Below are positions 59,087 through 64,000 of a stretch of DNA of 64,000 nt, one piece after another. The DNA comes from Xiphias gladius. Its lineage: Eukaryota; Chordata; Actinopteri; Istiophoriformes; Xiphiidae. The stretch covers positions 4,161-68,160 of the forward strand of contig NC_053401.1 of the NCBI RefSeq assembly GCF_016859285.1, in the 5' to 3' direction. The notes under the pieces were generated by a model. That model did no database searches. It had not been told where the DNA came from and was given only the letters and a program-made list of their open reading frames with translations. The translations under genes were made by a program, and so were the position numbers. Within the stretch, counting starts at the first letter, position 1; each line of letters starts with the position of its first letter.

Positions 59087-59235
59087 GGTGGTGGTGGTAA
59101 TGATGACAATGATGATGAAAATGATGATGATAATGATGATGTTGGTGGTGGTGATGATTATGACAACTATGATGATGATGATGGTGGGTGTGGTATCAAC
59201 GATGACGATGATGATGATGATGATGATGACGATAT
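58726..59235. repeat. Imperfect (GAT/GAC/GGT)n trinucleotide block
   Basis: About 500 bases of GATGATGAT with GAC, GGT and AAT interruptions. It creates long spurious open frames on both strands (poly-Met/Val one way, poly-Ser the other). Low-complexity composition explains them; no gene is called. Confidence 0.9.
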
Positions 59236-59239
59236 CTTT

Positions 59240-61585
59240 AACACAGACAGAATCAGCGTTTTCCTGCAGGCATCTGATGTACTATCAGCTCTCATTACTG
59301 CAGCAGCTGCTCATCCATCACCTCCACATTTTAACCATCACTTACACTGAGCATACTGCAGACAGCAACCTGGTTGCTAGATTGAGCTCAGCAGAGGAGG
59401 AAAATAATCAGAGGAAGTTGTCATGGTTATCTGAACTCAGTTTTTACTCCCGATGGGTGAGCATCTTTCTTTTTTATGCAACCTCTAGTGTATGTTAGAA
59501 TATATTTGTTTTACGGTTATACAGTATCTGTACCTATCCGAGTATTTTACATTATCCGCACTAGTAACTGTGCCTGTCAACATGTGCCTGTCAGTGCATG
59601 GAATTATTACAAAAAAACTAGCCTGACGGGGGTAACGGGTTCTGTTTACAAACTCACAAAGCAACATAAAACCCTTGACTGGATGAGTTGTTGTCGAGAA
59701 AATCCAAAGACAGACAAAAGACAGACAGACAGGCAGCGTTTTCTCCATTTATTAGTAGGGTTAATGGTAGTATGTATGATATTTTGTTTTCATTTAATAC
59801 ACAGCTCCAAAATAGTTTATTTTTGTCCGAACCACCATCAAAACTCTGTGTTTGGGATGAGGAGACTCATTATTGATAGGTTGTTTAAAATGAAACATGG
59901 CACATATACCAAATGTAGTATTTAGTTAGTATTTGGTTTGTATACTTGTGTTAACTTACATTTAAATCAACTGTTCAACATGCAGTTGAAAAGACTAGTC
60001 TTGACCCATAAAAAGACACTTCAGGTTACTGCTACATATGTAAAATATACGTGAAACAGATTCTCTGTATGTTACAGTACACATGTAAGTTTGTAACATA
60101 TTACATAGATGTAGAAAAATAATAGTTCACCCTGAAACTGTGACAGTATTCTGTTCTCCATCTGAACTAGAGCTGCAGGTTGGTATACTACTCCAAGCGT
60201 CTTGTGTGACAGGTGTGGTAACATTTCAGCATGCAGATTAAACAGCAGGATAATCACACTGGTGTCTGTTGTGATGGAGACAATAAAAAGAGGCTCTAAA
60301 AAAAGCAGTTCCTCCCACACAACATCGAGCCTGATCATTACAGAAGTGTTCCCTAATATTTGACGTTGGTTTCTCGTGGTCTCTGATGGACTGTAATACT
60401 GTGTTTGTTTGACGAGGTGAGTTTGTTTGATGGGTGAGTGTTGAGGTGAACAGGACCGTCATGAATCAGGTCCAGACTGTGGAGGAGCTTCACTCCTGTC
60501 ATCTCTATAATAACAGACCTTATGTTTTCAGGACGCTAAGAGAAGGGAGGAGGCGGACATGTTAAATCACCAGAAACCATAGCAACTGACCTGAAGATGT
60601 TTACCTCAGTGTGATTTGTACGAGTTATTCAGAGTGTGTCACTTAGAGGAGGAGGAGGACGACTGAATGAGTCTGGAGATCGAGGGCTGAGGAGGTAGAG
60701 AGTCACTGGGACATATTTGTCATGTTTGCAAAGAAGATATATGCTTGTACGACTCTTTGTTAGCTTAGCAGGTCTGCAGAAAGCAAAACGTTATCCAGCC
60801 TGATGCAAACATCCCATAATGCCCAGTATATCTCAACGTGGTTCCCGTCGGTCCGTATACATAAGGCTTCCTATTATCGATTCTCAAACAATAATACCAA
60901 AGTGTTCTGGGCTGTTGGAGCTTGGAGTACAATGCTGTTTTGTTCCAGGTCAGTGTTGTTTCAGTTCAGCACCAAATACTAGCCCACCAGTCATATTGGA
61001 CGATTTTGAAAAACCTGGCTCAAATTCATTGACAACATTTCTGAAATTCTCATTTTCTAACACATCTTCACAAACTGTCTACGGTTACTTGTTTTAATGA
61101 TCTCCACCCCCCCCCCATCCTTCACACCCTTACACCTCATGTCCTCAGTCACAGTTTCAGTCTCCAAAGGAAACATTTCAGAAGTGAAGCATCATTTCCT
61201 AAGCAGCCACATTAATAATATAGTTTAGAGTGGTTCTAAAGACATTTTTTTGTGTCTTGCAGCACATTGAATATCCCACACACTCGCATCGCATTCAGAT
61301 GTGGTAACAGATGCTTTGTCGTCTGTCTTGTACCTGTATGTAAACAATGCTCTGCCTGCTCCGTGAGGGTCAGGGCTGTATGACAGTAAAGTTAAGAAGA
61401 CATAAAACCTTTAGATGTCCCCTAACTTTCTCTGTGTTCATTCATTTTAAATGTCAGTTAAGCCGATCAAACAGCTGTTGATTACAATGTCATGATTATG
61501 GTGCAGCAGTTTGGGAATGACTGCTTTTTAAAATGTACAGAAGGGTGAAAAATAAAGGAGAAACGAGCATCAAGTGTCTTAGTAA
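59240..61585. other. Intergenic, no gene recognised
   Basis: Scattered open frames of up to 150 codons have no recognisable similarity, splice partners or codon bias. Confidence 0.45.
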
Positions 61586-61589
61586 GGTG

Positions 61590-62400
61590 TTTGGCCATCA
61601 GAACAGCTTCAGTGATTCCCTCATTTGGTGTTTTGATGATGGTGATGGAGAGTGCTGTCTAACACGTTGGTCCAAAAATTCCCATAGGTGTTAAACTGGG
61701 CTGAGATCTGATGACTATGAAGGCCACAGCATATGATTCACATTATTTTCATACTCATCAAACCATTCAGTGACCCCTGGTGCCCTATGGAACGGGGCAT
61801 TGTCATCCTGGAAGATACCGCTCCCATCAGGATAGAAATGTTTCATCATTGGGTAACTTTGTATTGATTTGCAGTGACCCTTCCCTCTAAGGGGACAAGT
61901 GGACCCTAAACATACAAGCAAAATGTCCCCCACAGCATAACAGAGCCCCTGAATCCCCTCACTGTAGGGGTCCAGCATTCAGGCCTGTACCGTCGGTGGT
62001 GTACACCACAAATGCACTCGCCCAATTGCGGAGAATATGGTGAAGGAAGACTGATCTGATCATATCACTTTTTTCCACATCTCTGTAGTCCAGAGCCTGT
62101 GGTTTCTGCACCACTGAACTCTCAAATGTGTATTCATCTTTGTAATGAGGTTTTTATTCCCTGCAACCCTACTATAATATCCCTCTCTATGTAACTGTCG
62201 GCGGACTGTTCTTACTGACACAATCTGATCACATCCTGCATTGACATTCTCAGTCAACTGAGGGAGAGTGGCTCTTCTGTTTTCCCTTACATATCTCACT
62301 AATGCACGAGTATCAAATTCATCGAATGTGTCAACCACAGGTTCTGACCCTATTTACTGGTGTCTTTCCCGACGACCTAAATGCAGATGTCACTTTAGTC
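61590..62400 (-). mobile_element. Degenerate Tc1-like transposase gene
   Basis: Minus-strand frames carry an N-terminal helix-turn-helix part (FDTRALVRYVRENRRATLPQ, then TVRRQLHREGYYSRVAGNKN) with LRVQWCRNHRLWTTEMWKKV. A C-terminal part follows with IFQDDNAPFHRAPGVTEWFD, the second catalytic Asp region, and then an NHMLWPS block. Stops and frameshifts separate them. Family differs from 38215-39232. Confidence 0.75.
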
Positions 62401-64000
62401 ACTGTTGCTATTGAAACAGCCAGTTGAGCAGTCTTTTTGAATCCTGTTTCAAAGTCACTAAGTCTTTTTCCCCTTGGTTCAGTTTGTTTTCACACAGAGA
62501 AAAATCCAAGCAAACCAAAATGCATCACTGCAACCACATGAGAACGTTCACTCTGCTTATTGGTCAGATGTGTCTGGGGCAGGAGCAAGAAAGTAATACA
62601 GGAAGAAGGTTCTTTGTTCTGGACTGGTGCATATTTCTGTAAGAGAAACATTTCTATGCAATGTAACATGGCATTTGTTCATAATCGTGGTAATTATCTG
62701 GGAAACTTAGAAAGAAGAACTATACCAGCAGAATGCCAAATGCACTTAAAAGAAACATCTAAAAGATACTATACTGCTTCACACTTTGCAAAGAAGACAG
62801 CTTGCCTTCAGATGACTGAGCAGAAGAATGATCTAATCTTGAGCATGTACAACAACATGCTAACTGTCAACATGTTAATCCAAAGACATGTTCGGTAAGC
62901 ATGATATGTCAATGGTCTTTTCTTGCCAACTGTTCTAGGGTAGTTGGCTACAGAATACTTTTCCATCATTTATGAATTGTCAATCATACTGATTTGAGTG
63001 CCCATTTATTTCTCTTCCTCCAGTACTTGCAGAGTACACCTGGTAGTTAGGCCAGATCACGCTCCCTACCACAAATCAACTGTTCCGCAGTTCGTTTGGA
63101 CTAGACCGAGATCGCCTTCTCTTAAGGGTCTCAGGTTAGACTCAAGATTAAGGGTTAGCCCTAACCCTGACCTGTACATGTATTTATACATAGATATACA
63201 AAATATATATATACATACATATATACACACTCGTAACTGGTTTTAAGGTTGTGGCTGATTGGTGTATATTTATACAATTTTTAAGAATGAACTTTCACAA
63301 CAATGATGCAGAACCAACAGCAAGTGATTCTCTGTGCTCCAGTGAACAGGTGGTTGTCTGTGATTGGTTGACTGGTGATTACATCAGTCATGTCTGATGA
63401 GCGTGACCTCAGCTGCTCTGTAAATGAAGATTGATCAATGTTCAGAGGTGCAGGTGTTCAACAGCTGGACAGATTTAATATGAGGCCATCACGTCATGAT
63501 ATCATGAGGTCACATGATGGGGAGAGGATGCCGACTGGGATGAGTTCAGAGAGAGATCGGAGAAGTTACCGAACACAGACTATAATCTATAATCTATTAA
63601 TTAATGATGATAAATAATCACATCTGTCACATCTGTTGCTCCATAATCCAGCCGATAAAAGTCTGTTACCGCAAAATACTTCAGACTGTGTTTCTGTTTC
63701 TGTCTTTACATCAACAGAAGGTTGGTCTCTATCAGACCACTTTTAATATGTTTTAACAGTTAGCATGAATGAATCAGCACATCGAGCTTCACGCAGGAAC
63801 ATTTTCTCTGTTAGGTTCATACAAATGGTCAGAGTCTGATTCATCAATCACTGGAGCTAACAACAGCTCTCTTTATTATACAACTTATGTTGCATGTATG
63901 CTTCAGAAGTCCTGAACACATCAGACAGTATTTTACATCAATCACAGAGTATCTGATAACGAACCAGCATGAATAATTTAAATATGAGCCATGTATACAA
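62400..64000. other. Right edge, no gene recognised
   Basis: AT-rich DNA. A short TTAGGGTTAGCCCTAACCC-like stretch near 63145-63165 is telomere-like in sequence but far too short to be more than chance. Confidence 0.45.

Noticed and set aside
58683-59498. 271-codon plus-strand frame and 89-codon Ser-rich minus-strand frame
   Set aside because: Products of the GAT trinucleotide block; no domain, splice context or normal composition.
59476-59925. 149-codon plus-strand frame
   Set aside because: No recognisable domain, no splice support, AT-rich composition; chance.
63145-63165. Telomere-like TTAGGGTTAG-CCCTAACCC stretch
   Set aside because: Only a few units; consistent with chance or an interstitial relic.
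1-64000. CRISPR arrays, bacterial operons, tRNA or rRNA genes
   Set aside because: The window is vertebrate nuclear DNA. The regular 32-bp array at 23172-23811 has no spacers, and no tRNA-like cloverleaf was noticed.

Overview
This window is vertebrate nuclear DNA, almost certainly from a ray-finned (teleost) fish. The genes are split by GT-AG introns, the intergenic DNA is AT-rich, and the repeats are typical of fish: Tc1-like transposons, Rex/L2-like LINEs and a Penelope-like element. There is one 500-base run of N (15001-15500). All gene models below were built by hand from reading frame, splice signals and recalled family sequences; no alignment was run.

Layout. (1) 1-1150: first coding exon and CpG-rich promoter of tnpo3 (transportin-3), minus strand, running off the left edge. 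(2) 1165-7000: non-coding DNA with a degenerate minisatellite and a homeodomain-type palindrome cluster. (3) 7080-9317: complete five-exon SWS1 cone opsin (opn1sw1), plus strand, 338 aa, with Phe at the position equivalent to bovine residue 86, which predicts ultraviolet sensitivity. (4) 10473-13294: complete coding region of calumenin (calua type), minus strand, 314 aa, ending in the ER-retrieval tail HDEF, convergent with the opsin. (5) 15001-15500: assembly gap close to the expected 5' end of calumenin. (6) 19613-30749: a 13-exon cadherin-related gene of the cdhr5 family, minus strand, 536 aa. A 2.6-kb intron holds a dead Penelope-like element, and a 20 x 32-bp minisatellite starts exactly on one of its splice donors. 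(7) 31-49 kb: repeat-rich gene desert with Tc1-like, LINE and MITE remnants. (8) 49758-54272: complete four-exon D4-type dopamine receptor (drd4), minus strand, 414 aa. (9) 54.4-64 kb: non-coding DNA with a trinucleotide repeat block and another Tc1-like relic.

The first three genes match the TNPO3/OPN1SW/CALU block (human 7q32). The last two match the CDHR5/DRD4 block (human 11p15.5). The window therefore crosses a junction of two blocks that are on different human chromosomes. The genes share no single pathway: nuclear import, UV phototransduction, ER calcium-binding chaperoning, microvillar adhesion and Gi-coupled dopamine signalling.

The most unusual signal is structural. Again and again, a short segment spanning an exon-intron junction has a diverged copy, or a whole array of copies, in the adjacent intron. 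I see this at opsin exons 1, 3 and 4, calumenin exon 4, cdhr5 exons 6, 11 and 13, and drd4 exon 1 and exon 3. The extreme case is the cdhr5 exon 11 array, where about 15 of 20 units carry a consensus 5' splice site.
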